Positions 51,709 to 60,974 of a DNA stretch of 64,000 bases are shown piece by piece (the stretch's first letter is position 1; each line of letters opens with the position of its first letter). Source of the stretch: Hyphomicrobiales bacterium (lineage in GTDB: Bacteria > Pseudomonadota > Alphaproteobacteria > Rhizobiales > Rhizobiaceae). The stretch is from NCBI GenBank assembly GCA_900466875.1, contig UBNQ01000013.1:59096-123095 (forward strand). The letters run 5' to 3'. The notes under the pieces are model-generated. The model saw nothing but the letters and a program-made list of their open reading frames with translations, did not search any database and had not been told where the DNA came from. Made by a program: the position numbers and the translations under genes.

Positions 51709-51814
51709 GGGAAAATCAAATTCCCTTCTGCGGCGCACAATCGCGGTTTAGCAGTTTTGCATTCCTTTTCACCGTGAATGGAGAAATCAAATCTCCATTC
51801 ACGGTTGTTTTTTG
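51709..51814 (+). promoter_or_regulatory. Twin-hairpin leader or small RNA upstream of ssuA
   Basis: Two hairpins lie in tandem: GGGAA/TTCCC (51709-51725) and a perfect 12-bp stem (51772-51783 with 51793-51804). Both expose the same nine bases, AAATCAAAT (51713-51721 and 51784-51792), in or next to the loop. The second is followed by TTGTTTTTTG and so forms an intrinsic terminator on the + strand, yet no + strand gene precedes it. This suggests a short terminated transcript starting in the spacer: an attenuated ssu leader or a separate small RNA. Confidence 0.5.
51772..51814 (+). terminator. Orphan intrinsic terminator upstream of ssuA
   Basis: The 12-bp stem CCGTGAATGGAG / CTCCATTCACGG, loop of nine bases, and TTGTTTTTTG tail satisfy all rules for an intrinsic terminator. 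It is about 110 bases before ssuA, after a divergent promoter region, and thus terminates a transcript with no visible coding gene. Confidence 0.75.
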
Positions 51815-51927
51815 AAACGCTGGAATGTCGACCAACACGATAGAGTATGGGAGCCTTTGTCATCGAAGGATCACGGTTTCGAGGCGTGGCGCCGGCCGGA
51901 TCGGGGAGAGAGGAAAGGGCTCAGTCC

Positions 51928-52905
51928 ATGGTGATACTCAACACGACCCGCCGACAGGCACTCGGTCTTGTCGGTGCGGCGGCTGCCGCAACGGTGCTGC
52001 CGATCGCCGGCAAGGCAAGGGCGGCGGCGAAGGAGCTGCGCATTGGCTGGCAGAAGAACGGCGTGCTGGCGCTGGCCAAAAGTCAGGGCGCACTGGAAAA
52101 GCGGTTTGCCGATCGCGGCATCAAGGTCAGTTGGTCGGAATTCACCTCCGGTCCGCCGCTTCTCGAAGCGCTCGGCGCCGGCGCGCTGGATTTCGGCCCG
52201 ACCGGAGACGTGCCGCCGCTCTTCGCCCAGGCGGCACGCGGCAACCTGCTTTATGTCGGAACCTATCGCGGTAGTTCCCAGGGCTCGGCAATCCTCGTTC
52301 AAAAGGATAGCCCGATCCAGTCCATCGCCGACCTCAAAGGCAAGAAGCTCGCCTTCAAGCGCGGATCGAGCGCGCACAACGTAACGGTCAAGGTGTTGCG
52401 CAAGGGTGGCCTGGCGCCGGGCGACGTGACCCAGCTTGACCTGGCCCCACCGGATGCTGCAGCCGCCTTCAAAAACGGTTCGATCGACGCCTGGTCGATC
52501 TGGGATCCGTATACGGCAATCGCCGAAGCCGATCCGCAGACGCGCGTGCTGACCACGGCAGAAGGTATTGTCGACAGCTGGAGCTATTTCCTCGGCAATG
52601 GCGATTTCGCGGCCGAAAACGGCGACCTGATCGTCGAGGTGATCGACGAGTTGAAAAAGGTGGGCACCGCGGCGCAGGGGAATTTCGACGACACGGTGAA
52701 GGCGATCGCCTCGATCACCGGCGTGCCGGAAAACGTGACAAAGGTCGTCCTGTCGCGTCGTGGCGCGGATCTCGGCGCCGTATCGACACTGCCGGATGCC
52801 GCCGTTCAATACCAGCAGGCGCTGGCCGACGAATTCTATGATCTCAAGATCATTCCGCGAAAACTCGAAATCTCCGACATCGTCTGGCGCCCGAAGGCGA
52901 GCTGA
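51928..52905 (+). CDS. ssuA: Aliphatic sulfonate-binding protein SsuA
   Basis: Periplasmic binding protein of the alkanesulfonate importer, 325 aa. The signal contains TTRRQALGLVGAAAAATVLP (an RR-type start, Tat or Sec) ending near ARAAAKE. The mature part has LRIGWQKNGVLALAKSQGALEKRF, GALDFGPTGDVPPLFAQAA and AWSIWDPYTAI, matching SsuA. First gene of ssuA-D-C-B. ATG 51928 is chosen for the signal; the upstream frame from 51847 adds non-signal residues. It supplies sulfonates when sulfate is scarce; a Cbl/CysB-type control is family knowledge, not visible here. Confidence 0.94.
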   Translation: MVILNTTRRQALGLVGAAAAATVLPIAGKARAAAKELRIGWQKNGVLALAKSQGALEKRFADRGIKVSWSEFTSGPPLLEALGAGALDFGPTGDVPPLFAQAARGNLLYVGTYRGSSQGSAILVQKDSPIQSIADLKGKKLAFKRGSSAHNVTVKVLRKGGLAPGDVTQLDLAPPDAAAAFKNGSIDAWSIWDPYTAIAEADPQTRVLTTAEGIVDSWSYFLGNGDFAAENGDLIVEVIDELKKVGTAAQGNFDDTVKAIASITGVPENVTKVVLSRRGADLGAVSTLPDAAVQYQQALADEFYDLKIIPRKLEISDIVWRPKAS

Positions 52906-52952
52906 GCGGCCGTCCGACAGATGTCACCCGATAGAGATCAAGGATTTTCAAG

Positions 52953-54128
52953 ATGACCGATAGCGCAAAACCCATCGATTTCCTCTGGTTCATCCCGACC
53001 GGCGGCGACGGTACCTATCTCGGCGGCAGCGAGTTGAACCGCCCGCCTGAAAACCGCTATCTGCGCGAACTGGCGCAGACGGTGGACAGGCTGGGCTATT
53101 CCGGCGTGCTTCTACCGACCGGCGTATCCTGCGAGGAGTCTTTCGTCACGGCAGCCTCGCTCGCACCCTTCACGGAAAAACTGAAATTTCTCGTTGCGAT
53201 CCGGCCCGGCACGGCTGCACCTGCCTATTACGCGAGGCTCGCCGCGGCGCTCGACCGGGTGACGAACGGTAGGCTGCTGCTCAATATCGTGGTCGGCGGC
53301 AATCCGTCGGAACTGGCAGGCGACGGCATCTTTCTCGAACACGACGAGCGTTACAGCCATGCGGAAGAATTCTTCCAGGTCTTCGAGGATCTCGTCACCA
53401 CCGGGCATGCGAATCTCGACGGCAAGCATATCAAGGCAAAGGGCGCAAAGCTCGGTTTCCCGACCATTCAGCAGCCGCGGCCGCCGCTTTATTTCGGCGG
53501 ATCGTCGGATGCCGGTATCGAGTTTTTCGCCGGTCGCGGCGACAAATATCTGACTTGGGGTGAGCCGCCGGAGCAGGTGGAACAGAAGATCAGGGCCGTG
53601 CGCGCTGCCGCCGAAAAGCGGGGCAGGGAGGTCTCGTTCGGCATTCGCCTGCACTTCATCGTGCGCGAGACCGACGAGGAGGCTTGGGAGGCCGCAGATA
53701 AGCTGATCTCCAAACTCTCCGACGAGACCATCGCCAAGGCACAGGCGCATTTCGCCCGCGATTCCGACAGTGTCGGCCAGCGGCGGATGGCAGCGCTCCA
53801 TAACGGGCGTCGCGACAGTCTGGAAGTCTCGCCGAACCTGTGGGCCGGTATCGGCCTTGTTCGCTCCGGTGCAGGCACCGCCCTTGTGGGTTCGCCGAAA
53901 ACGGTGGCGGCCCGCCTGCGCGAATACCAGGAGCTCGGCATCGAGACGGTGATCGGTTCCGGTTATCCGCATCTGGAAGAGGCCTACCGGGTGGCGGAAC
54001 TGCTTTTCCCAGAACTGGGGATCACCCGCGAGGAACAGCGGGCCGGGTTTGGCAACGAATTCGTGTCGGAAAAACCGCTCTTCGGCGGCGGCGGTCACGC
54101 GACCATCCGCGCCGTCGCGGCATCCTGA
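52953..54128 (+). CDS. ssuD: FMNH2-dependent alkanesulfonate monooxygenase SsuD
   Basis: A luciferase-like monooxygenase of 391 aa that cleaves alkanesulfonates to aldehyde and sulfite, using reduced FMN. SsuD features are the start [17 protein letters not shown], the flavin region [15 protein letters not shown], and the mobile loop region [29 protein letters not shown]. An NAD(P)H:FMN reductase (SsuE) must be supplied elsewhere; none is in the window. It lies 47 bases after ssuA and 21 before ssuC. Confidence 0.96.
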   Translation: MTDSAKPIDFLWFIPTGGDGTYLGGSELNRPPENRYLRELAQTVDRLGYSGVLLPTGVSCEESFVTAASLAPFTEKLKFLVAIRPGTAAPAYYARLAAALDRVTNGRLLLNIVVGGNPSELAGDGIFLEHDERYSHAEEFFQVFEDLVTTGHANLDGKHIKAKGAKLGFPTIQQPRPPLYFGGSSDAGIEFFAGRGDKYLTWGEPPEQVEQKIRAVRAAAEKRGREVSFGIRLHFIVRETDEEAWEAADKLISKLSDETIAKAQAHFARDSDSVGQRRMAALHNGRRDSLEVSPNLWAGIGLVRSGAGTALVGSPKTVAARLREYQELGIETVIGSGYPHLEEAYRVAELLFPELGITREEQRAGFGNEFVSEKPLFGGGGHATIRAVAAS

Positions 54129-54149
54129 TCAAACGGCGAGGGCGAGATA

Positions 54150-55073
54150 ATGACGACAGTCGATACGTTTTCGGAAGGCCGCGACATCAGACGCATCAGG
54201 GAAGACAGAACGCCATCGGTCGCCACGGACTATTCCAATCCTCCCAAGGGTGCGGCGGGAAATGTTGCGCGGGCAGGTGACGGGCAACCGGCACGCTCGC
54301 GCAGCTTTTCCGGCAGTGCGCTTCTGCCTTTTCTCCTGCCGGTGACATTGGTCATTTTCTGGCAGGTCGGCTCATCCGCCGGGTTTATCTCGGACCGGAT
54401 CATGCCGTCGCCGGTGGCGGTGGTTGCGGCCTTCTGGGAACGGTTGCTCTCCGGCGAACTGGCACGCGATGTCGGGGTCAGCGGCGCGCGGGCGCTGAGC
54501 GGGCTGCTGATCGGCGGTTCGATCGGCTTTCTGCTCGGGATCGCCAACGGCGTATCGAAACTGTCGGAACAACTGACGGATACGACGCTGCAGATGCTGC
54601 GCACCATCCCGCATCTGGCGATGATCCCGCTCGTCATTCTGTGGTTCGGCATTGGCGAGGAGGCAAAGCTTTTCCTCACATCGCTTGGCGTGCTGTTCCC
54701 GATCTATCTCAATACCTATCACGGGGTGAAGAATGTCGATCGCGACCTGCTTGAAATGGGGCGCATCTATGGCATGAGCGGCTGGTCGCTGTTTCGCAAG
54801 GTGATCTTTCCCGGCGCCCTGCCGTCGATCTTCGTCGGGCTTCGATATGCGCTCGGCATCATGTGGCTGACGCTAATCGTGTCGGAATCGATCGCGGCCA
54901 ATTCCGGCATCGGCTACATGGCCAACACCGCCCGCGAATTCATGATGACCGATGTCGTCGTGCTGGCGCTCGTCATCTACGCCGTACTCGGCAAACTGGC
55001 AGATGTCATAGCACGGACGCTGGAGCGCGCGGCGCTCTCGTGGAACCCGGCCTATCAGGATCAAGGAGAGTAA
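54150..55073 (+). CDS. ssuC: Aliphatic sulfonate ABC permease SsuC
   Basis: Permease of the sulfonate importer, 307 aa, with about six TM helices and the binding-protein-dependent loop EAKLFLTSLGVLFPIYLNTYHGVKNVDRDLLEMGRIYG. It carries an unusual hydrophilic N-terminus of about 55 residues (RDIRRIREDRTPSVATDYSN) before the first helix. The gene ends one base before ssuB starts. Confidence 0.94.
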   Translation: MTTVDTFSEGRDIRRIREDRTPSVATDYSNPPKGAAGNVARAGDGQPARSRSFSGSALLPFLLPVTLVIFWQVGSSAGFISDRIMPSPVAVVAAFWERLLSGELARDVGVSGARALSGLLIGGSIGFLLGIANGVSKLSEQLTDTTLQMLRTIPHLAMIPLVILWFGIGEEAKLFLTSLGVLFPIYLNTYHGVKNVDRDLLEMGRIYGMSGWSLFRKVIFPGALPSIFVGLRYALGIMWLTLIVSESIAANSGIGYMANTAREFMMTDVVVLALVIYAVLGKLADVIARTLERAALSWNPAYQDQGE

Positions 55074-55074
55074 G

Positions 55075-55908
55075 ATGCCGATCGGACCCTATCAGTCGCC
55101 ACTCGCCTTCATCTCGGATGCGGAACTCGACGCGCACCATGCCTCGCAACTCGTGGAGTATCAGGAGGCATCGCCGCAACCGGCCGGCCTGAAATTGCGC
55201 GGTGTGGAAAAGCGGTTCGGCGACAATCAGGTGCTGCGCGGTATCGATCTCGACGTGCCCGCCGGACAGTTCGTGGCGATCGTCGGCAAGAGCGGGTGCG
55301 GCAAGAGCACGCTCCTGCGGCTTCTCGTTGGACTGGACGAGCCGACTGGCGGCCGGATCGATTTCGTCGACGACGCCGGCCGGGCGGTGGAACCCAATTC
55401 GCGCATCGTCTTCCAGGAACCTCGGCTACTGCCCTGGTTTTCGGTCGTGGACAATGTGGCTGTGGGGTTGGGCGACGGGGTGCCGAAAGCGTTCGGACGG
55501 CGAGAGGCGGAGCGGGCGCTGGCGGGCGTGCAGTTGTCGGAAAAGGCGAAGGACTGGCCGTCAAAACTGTCCGGTGGCCAGCGGCAGCGCGTGGCGCTGG
55601 CGCGCGCATTGGTCAGCCGTCCGGGTCTGCTGGCACTCGATGAGCCGCTCGGCGCGCTCGATGCACTGACGCGCCTCGGCATGCAAGACCTGGTGACCGA
55701 TGTCTGGCGCGAGCTGGGCTTTACCGCGGTCCTCGTCACCCACGATGTGGCGGAGGCCGTGCATCTGGCCGACCGGGTGATCGTGCTCGACGAAGGCCGG
55801 ATCAGCCTCGATCTCGAAATTCCAAGGGATCGGCCGCGTCGGCATGGCGATCCGGCGCTGGCGGAAATCGAAGGAAAGCTGCTCGATACGATCCTTGGGA
55901 AAGCCTGA
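55075..55908 (+). CDS. ssuB: Aliphatic sulfonate ABC ATPase SsuB
   Basis: ATPase of the sulfonate importer, 277 aa. Walker A GKSGCGKST is near residue 71, then VFQEPRLLPWFSVVDNV, signature LSGGQRQRVALARAL, Walker B LLALDEPLGALDALTR and the H-loop VTHDVAEAVHLADR, as in NitT/TauB/SsuB ATPases. The N-terminal 40 residues precede the core. Last gene of the ssu operon; only 17 bases separate its stop from the convergent ddl stop. Confidence 0.95.
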   Translation: MPIGPYQSPLAFISDAELDAHHASQLVEYQEASPQPAGLKLRGVEKRFGDNQVLRGIDLDVPAGQFVAIVGKSGCGKSTLLRLLVGLDEPTGGRIDFVDDAGRAVEPNSRIVFQEPRLLPWFSVVDNVAVGLGDGVPKAFGRREAERALAGVQLSEKAKDWPSKLSGGQRQRVALARALVSRPGLLALDEPLGALDALTRLGMQDLVTDVWRELGFTAVLVTHDVAEAVHLADRVIVLDEGRISLDLEIPRDRPRRHGDPALAEIEGKLLDTILGKA

Positions 55909-55925
55909 AAATTGGGTCGTGCCGA

Positions 55926-57002
55926 TCAGATCGATCGGCTCGCCCGCGCCAGGCCATGCTCGACCAGACGGTCGATGACCTCGGGATAGCTCACGCCGCT
56001 TGCACCCATGACCTTGGAATACATGCTGATATCGGTGAAGCCGGGGATCGTGTTCAACTCGTTGACGAGAATACGTCCCTCTGCGGTCAAAAAGAAATCT
56101 GCCCGCGCCATTCCATCGCAACCAAGTGCGCGAAAAGCCTTGATCGCCAATCCGCGGATCTCGTCCTCGACATCCTGCGGCAGGTCGGCCGGGACCTTTA
56201 GTGCGGCGCCGTCCTCGTCGATATATTTCGCATCATAGGAATAAAAACCGTGGCTGTCCGCCGGGGTGATCTCGCCGGTCTTCGATACGAACAGGCTGCC
56301 ATCAGTGGCTTCCAGCACCGCGCATTCGATCTCGCGACCCTTGATGAATTCTTCGGCGAGAAGCTTGCTGTCATGGCAAAAACCTTCCGACAGGGCTGTT
56401 GCGTATTCGGCTACGGTCGTGACCCTGCTGACGCCGACCGAGGATCCCTGGCGGGCGGGCTTGATGAAGACCGGCAGACCGAGCGCCTGTTGCAGCGCCT
56501 CGAAAGCCGGGGCATTGTTCTGATAGATCGTCACCGAACGCGCGGCCGGAATGCCGGCCTCGTTGAACAGCCGCTTGGCGATATCCTTGTCGAGCGCATT
56601 GGCCGAGCCGAGAATGCCGCAGCCGGCAAGCGGCACACGCGCCACTTCGGCAAAACCCTGAACCGACCCGTCTTCGCCATGAAGGCCGTGCAGGATGGGG
56701 AAGAGGATATCGATCGAGGGCAGTTCGTAGGCTGCGGCGCCCACTGGCATTGCCAGGAGGCGGCCGTGGCCACCGGGGATCAGGGAGACCTGGGTGCCGC
56801 CTTCCGGTTTTGAAAGCGTGCCGCCTTCGAAGGCGCTCATCCGCCATTGGCCTTCGCGACTGACGAAAACCGGCACTGCGTCGTATCTTGCCGGATCGAG
56901 CGCATTCATCACGTTGGTGGCCGAAAGCACCGAAACATCGTGTTCCGCCGAACGCCCGCCGAACAGCACGGCGATCCGCAGTCTGTCTGAATTCCCCGTC
57001 AT
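55926..57002 (-). CDS. ddl: D-alanine--D-alanine ligase (DdlA-type)
   Basis: ATP-grasp ligase of 358 aa, which makes D-Ala-D-Ala for peptidoglycan. Motifs: IAVLFGGRSAEHDVSVLSA, FPILHGLHGEDGSVQG, PVFIKPARQGSSVGVSRV and the metal-binding GRILVNELNTIPGFT. Its length and the isolated position mark the longer DdlA type; a cell-division-cluster ddlB is presumably elsewhere. Convergent with ssuB. No resistance-gene context is seen, so D-Ala-D-Lac specificity is not suggested. Confidence 0.94.
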   Translation of the reverse strand: MTGNSDRLRIAVLFGGRSAEHDVSVLSATNVMNALDPARYDAVPVFVSREGQWRMSAFEGGTLSKPEGGTQVSLIPGGHGRLLAMPVGAAAYELPSIDILFPILHGLHGEDGSVQGFAEVARVPLAGCGILGSANALDKDIAKRLFNEAGIPAARSVTIYQNNAPAFEALQQALGLPVFIKPARQGSSVGVSRVTTVAEYATALSEGFCHDSKLLAEEFIKGREIECAVLEATDGSLFVSKTGEITPADSHGFYSYDAKYIDEDGAALKVPADLPQDVEDEIRGLAIKAFRALGCDGMARADFFLTAEGRILVNELNTIPGFTDISMYSKVMGASGVSYPEVIDRLVEHGLARASRSI

Positions 57003-57128
57003 TCACCCTCTCCAGTCCGGATTATAGCCCGCATCCGATTCTGCATCGTTTTTTCGCTCGCTCCTTGCGACGATGTAAAACAGGCTGTTTTGCGGCAGAT
57101 CCGGAATTGGAGATGAGGAATGCACGGA

Positions 57129-57539
57129 TCAGAACGGCTTGATGACGGCGAGCGCCAACACAAGCACGAGACAGACCAGAATGATCGGCATGCCGAGGCG
57201 CACAAAACCGTTGGCATCGCGCTTCGGATCCGCCGCCATCTTGCGCATCGCGGCTTGCTGCATGCCGTGCAGGGCGGACAGCAGAATGACGAAGAGGAAC
57301 TTGGCGTGCAGCCAGCCGTCCGAGAAGCCGATATAACCGATGGCGAGCCACAGGCCGAATATCCAGGCGCCGGCGAGTGCTGCCGTGGTGACGGTGCGAT
57401 CGTATTTCCGAAGCGCCACGATCACGCCGACGCGAATCGGCGGCGGCACCATCGAGATGACGAAGGCGTTGATCAGCATGCCGCCGATCAGCAGGAAGTC
57501 GGACAGAAGGTGCAGGGCCTTGATGACGAAATACAGCAT
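57129..57539 (-). CDS. CopD/HemJ-like membrane protein
   Basis: A 136-aa protein with four TM helices. Conserved His in VIKALHLLSDFLLIGG and the later GWLHAKFLFVILLSALHGMQ resemble the HemJ/CopD-like (UPF0093) group, which bind heme; HemJ is a protoporphyrinogen oxidase, but this is a shorter relative. Role unknown. Its start overlaps the DinB stop by one base (TAATG), so they are translationally coupled. Confidence 0.75.
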   Translation of the reverse strand: MLYFVIKALHLLSDFLLIGGMLINAFVISMVPPPIRVGVIVALRKYDRTVTTAALAGAWIFGLWLAIGYIGFSDGWLHAKFLFVILLSALHGMQQAAMRKMAADPKRDANGFVRLGMPIILVCLVLVLALAVIKPF

Positions 57540-58105
57540 TATCGATCGCTCCAGATCATGGTTTCGGTAAACCCGAGTTCCGCCAGATCCTGCGCTCTGA
57601 GCGCCTGTTCGGCCGGGTCCGACGGGAAGAATTCATCAAGCTGCGGCGGCTTGACGGAAGTACTCGACAGCATCGCGTGAACCTGTCCGCGATGGTGTAT
57701 CTGGTGCTGGAAGAGATGCAGCAGGATACGGTCGGCCGGCTCGACCTGCACATGTGTGTCGCGCGGGATGCGGACCTCGGCGTCGAGTGTTTCGGCGGTC
57801 AACGCGCGACAATGGTGGATCAGGCGACGATCGGCTGCCCGCTGCTCGCGGTCGAGATCGGCAAAGGCGGGAAACGGGATTTCCGGCTCGAATGCCGAAG
57901 TCCCGGGACAGTCGCCTTCCAGCGCGCCGATATAAAGCCAATCGACGGTGAGGATATGATTGAGAGTGTGGATGATCGACGGAAAGAAGCTTTTGCGCGG
58001 AGCTGCGAGTTCGTCGGCGGACAGCGACGCGCAGGCCTTCAGGAGGCGATGATTGGCCCAGGCATTGTTATAGGCTTGAACTGTGATGTAGCGCTTGGGC
58101 TGCAT
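57539..58105 (-). CDS. DinB-family protein
   Basis: A 188-aa four-helix bundle metal-binding protein. The metal-triad histidines are in IIHTLNHILTVDWLY and HLFQHQIHHRGQVHAML, as in DinB/DUF664 and thiol-transferase relatives. Some members use bacillithiol or mycothiol; others have unknown function. It is followed, with one-base overlap, by the HemJ/CopD-like gene, and preceded by the orphan multi-TM gene on the same strand. Confidence 0.9.
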   Translation of the reverse strand: MQPKRYITVQAYNNAWANHRLLKACASLSADELAAPRKSFFPSIIHTLNHILTVDWLYIGALEGDCPGTSAFEPEIPFPAFADLDREQRAADRRLIHHCRALTAETLDAEVRIPRDTHVQVEPADRILLHLFQHQIHHRGQVHAMLSSTSVKPPQLDEFFPSDPAEQALRAQDLAELGFTETMIWSDR

Positions 58106-58173
58106 AAAAATCCTCCGCTAGGGAGGCGATCTTTATCGCGTCGCGACCGAGATGAGAAGGAGGATGGATGCAG

Positions 58174-59724
58174 TTACTCCGCGGCGGCCTTTGTCGTCGC
58201 CGAACTCTGCAGAGCCTGTCCGTCTGTCCTGAAAGTTCTCCAGTTTTCATTTTTTGGATTTCTCTTGGAATCCTCAAAATAATTGGATCCCGGCTCAAGG
58301 CTCTCTGCGATATCATTCCACAACCGTCTTAGCCGCCGCACATGCAGATCATCCGTTATCCAGCACATCAGGTGTTCGGCCGATATCGAAAGGAGATCCG
58401 GATTCGTACTGACCTGAAGCCGGGCCCATTTGCAGAATTCATCAGCCGTGAGTTGTTCAACCCCATTCTCTGTCTTAACGATGAAGACCGAGTCCGACTT
58501 GGCGACGGCCTGTCTTAACCTTTCGGTCGGAGCGAACAGAACGCTTGCGTACATGTCGTCGAACTGTGAGGGCGAATAGATACTGTCTATGGCACGCTCA
58601 AGATCGAATATAGTCCTGATATTGAGTTCGCGCAGAATGAGAAATCGCTCTAAGCCCACTATATGACATAGCTGAGCCTGAGCAATCCAGTCTATGCAGA
58701 GATAGATGCTATATGGCGTCTCGATATGCATGAGTATGGGATTATAAGTTGCAAGGTTCTGGACATCAAATATGCCGCAATCTTCCAGACGAAAACGAAT
58801 TTCGTAGTCCACTCCGTCGATGACTTCCGGTGACGTGACACGGGTAATCTCAACAAAGCGGTCGTCCGTCGTTTTGATCCAATTGATCTTTTCTTGCAGT
58901 TTGACGATCAGAAATTTCGTCGAACTTTGTGGTACAAGGCCTAATAGGGTTGCAGCGGCGAGCCACAGAACAGAAATGTGCTGAGGATTGTCGGCCGTTG
59001 GGGTGGTAGCGGACGAACCTGTGGCTACGCTCAGCACGGATGACAAGGCAGCATAGAGAACAAGTGTCACGATGATCGAGGCAAGCGTCTCTCCAGTTAC
59101 GCGCAGGAACGTGTTCGAGGATAGATCGAACAGTGAGAGTCGGCTCAGCATTGTCCTGATAGATGCGATGTAAGCGCCTGCGAAAGTGAGTGAAGCTATG
59201 ATGAGCAGGGCTTCGACTTTATTCGTTTGCGTCGATGGTCCGAAGCATTGTCCTGTCGACGTCAATCCACAAGCCAGCGATTTGCCGAGCAAATCAAATC
59301 CAAAATAGCTTATAACCATGAAGCCGAATGCCGAGCAGAACAGCCGGAAGCCAAAGATCACCTGACGCTTCTCTGCAGCGCCGATCAGCATTTTCAGTCT
59401 GCCGCTCTCGTCCGAGGTTTCATAAACCTTTTTGTCTTCATCCGAGAGCTTCAAGTCTGCTGTATATTTGGAGCGCACGAACTCGAACGAGGGGTTCGTC
59501 GCTAATCCGTTGGACGCATCGCGAGGCTTACCGAAATAATGATAGAAGTCCTGGATCTGGCGTAGGCGCCTTAGGCGAACCTCGTGGCGCGCATAGAGGA
59601 TGATGGTCGGCGTCCCGATTGCCAGTAGCAGTGCAATCCAGTTTATGGATGACACGAACTGGATCAGCGGCTGAGGGGTTCCGACCAACCAATAGAAAAA
59701 ATCAGACCAAGACGACGTAGCCAT
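58174..59724 (-). CDS. Orphan multi-TM protein with cytoplasmic domain
   Basis: A 516-aa protein I do not recognise. It has TM helices at about 26-43, 125-147, 165-190, 210-232 and 250-270, followed by a large cytoplasmic region. That region contains AQLCHIVGLERFLILRELNI and RTIFDLERAIDS, a pattern like helix-hairpin-helix or DUF4332-type motifs (GL..FLILRELNI.TIFDLE), then an Asp/Glu-rich part. GC is lower than in the neighbours, hinting at acquisition. No partner gene or signal peptide is obvious. It could be a membrane sensor or effector, for example of defence, but that is speculation. Confidence 0.65.
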   Translation of the reverse strand: MATSSWSDFFYWLVGTPQPLIQFVSSINWIALLLAIGTPTIILYARHEVRLRRLRQIQDFYHYFGKPRDASNGLATNPSFEFVRSKYTADLKLSDEDKKVYETSDESGRLKMLIGAAEKRQVIFGFRLFCSAFGFMVISYFGFDLLGKSLACGLTSTGQCFGPSTQTNKVEALLIIASLTFAGAYIASIRTMLSRLSLFDLSSNTFLRVTGETLASIIVTLVLYAALSSVLSVATGSSATTPTADNPQHISVLWLAAATLLGLVPQSSTKFLIVKLQEKINWIKTTDDRFVEITRVTSPEVIDGVDYEIRFRLEDCGIFDVQNLATYNPILMHIETPYSIYLCIDWIAQAQLCHIVGLERFLILRELNIRTIFDLERAIDSIYSPSQFDDMYASVLFAPTERLRQAVAKSDSVFIVKTENGVEQLTADEFCKWARLQVSTNPDLLSISAEHLMCWITDDLHVRRLRRLWNDIAESLEPGSNYFEDSKRNPKNENWRTFRTDGQALQSSATTKAAAE

Positions 59725-59809
59725 GCCTTTGTCCTCGATGGAAAGGACAAAAATAGGCCGCCGTAATCGATTGGTCTACAAATCTTATGCAATCATTGGT
59801 TGATGATTG

Positions 59810-60619
59810 TCATTTCGTCAATTTCGCGATGACCAGGTGTCCCGGGCTGGGATTGCCGTCCTGCATGCGCACGTTGATGTCGGTCATTTCGACAAGCTCG
59901 AAGCCGGTCTCGGCAAGCCGTGAGCGGATATAGGCGGGCGAATGCATGAAACGCTGATGCGGGCCGACCGTGTAGGTGCGCTCGTCACTTTCCGGCAGGG
60001 CTTCCGACGAAAAGATGAAAAGGCCGCCGGCGACCATGTTTTCGGCGGCGCCGAAGAACAACGGCTCGACCGCGCCGAGATAGGGCAGCACGTCGGTTGC
60101 CGTAACGAGGTCAAAGGCCTCGTCGTCATTGTCCTCCAGAAAATCCTCGGCTTCGGCGACGTAAAGCGTCTCGTAGAGATCTTTCTCGTGGGCGATCTCG
60201 ACCATGTTTTCGGAAATATCGATGCCGGTGATGTCGTCGACCATGTCGCGCAGCGTACCGCCGGTAAGGCCCGTGCCGCAGCCGAGATCGAGCATGCGCT
60301 TGAACGGGCCGAGCTTCAGTTCCTGCAGGCGCTGGCGCACCAAAGCCGGCACGGCATAACCGAGCTGCTCGACGAGAATGTCTTCAAAACTTTCCGCATG
60401 CTGGTCGAACAGTGTCTCGACATAGGCGTCGGGTGCCTTCGGTGGCGCTTCGCCGCGCCCCATCGAGGCGATGCGCACCGCTGCGCCGCCATGATCTTCC
60501 GGGTCGATTTCGAGCACCTGGCGATAGGCTTCGACGGCCGCATCGATCTCGCCGGCCTTTTCATGCGCAAGCGCCCGGTTATAGGCTTCCGCCAATGCGT
60601 CTTCGTCGATCTTCGCCAT
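59810..60619 (-). CDS. TPR-containing SAM-dependent methyltransferase
   Basis: A 269-aa protein. Residues about 10-45 form one tetratricopeptide-like unit (ALAHEKAGEIDAAVEAYRQVLEIDPED). Residues about 95-265 are a class I methyltransferase with motif I MLDLGCGTGLTGGTL, motif II-like ITGIDISENMVEIA and a D-V-L motif. The acceptor is unknown; TPR-MTase fusions of this kind are common in alphaproteobacteria. Confidence 0.88.
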   Translation of the reverse strand: MAKIDEDALAEAYNRALAHEKAGEIDAAVEAYRQVLEIDPEDHGGAAVRIASMGRGEAPPKAPDAYVETLFDQHAESFEDILVEQLGYAVPALVRQRLQELKLGPFKRMLDLGCGTGLTGGTLRDMVDDITGIDISENMVEIAHEKDLYETLYVAEAEDFLEDNDDEAFDLVTATDVLPYLGAVEPLFFGAAENMVAGGLFIFSSEALPESDERTYTVGPHQRFMHSPAYIRSRLAETGFELVEMTDINVRMQDGNPSPGHLVIAKLTK

Positions 60620-60697
60620 AGCCTTGTCCTCGTTATTGCGGAGCCGCTTTACGTGTCATGACGCCGTTTGGCAATCGCGAGGATCAACAAGGCCTGA

Positions 60698-60961
60698 TCA
60701 GTGCAGGATGATTTCGCCCTTCACCTGCCGCCACTCGCTGGCCGAGATCAGCTTGCGATGCACGTAGCGGACGGAATGCAACGGGCCTTCCAGCTTTTCC
60801 TTCCAGAATTTCAGAAATCCGTTCATCTCCGGAAACTCAGGCGCGAGATCGTAATCCTGCCAGACATAGGTCTGCAACAGGGCAGGGTGGTCCGGCATGC
60901 GGTAGAAAATCTGGGCGGTGGTGAGGCCATAGCCTCGCAGCATCATTTCGAGTTCCGACAT
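60698..60961 (-). CDS. usg: Usg family protein
   Basis: An 87-aa Usg protein, found upstream of trpF in some alphaproteobacteria and in Rhizobiales elsewhere. It is recognised by LRGYGLTTAQIFYRMPDHPALLQTYVWQDYDLAPEFP and RYVHRKLISASEW. The function is unknown; the name comes from "upstream gene". No trp gene is nearby in this window. A perfect 31-base dyad ends 14 bases before the start codon and may regulate it. Confidence 0.9.
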   Translation of the reverse strand: MSELEMMLRGYGLTTAQIFYRMPDHPALLQTYVWQDYDLAPEFPEMNGFLKFWKEKLEGPLHSVRYVHRKLISASEWRQVKGEIILH

Positions 60962-60974
60962 CCGCTGTTCCCTT

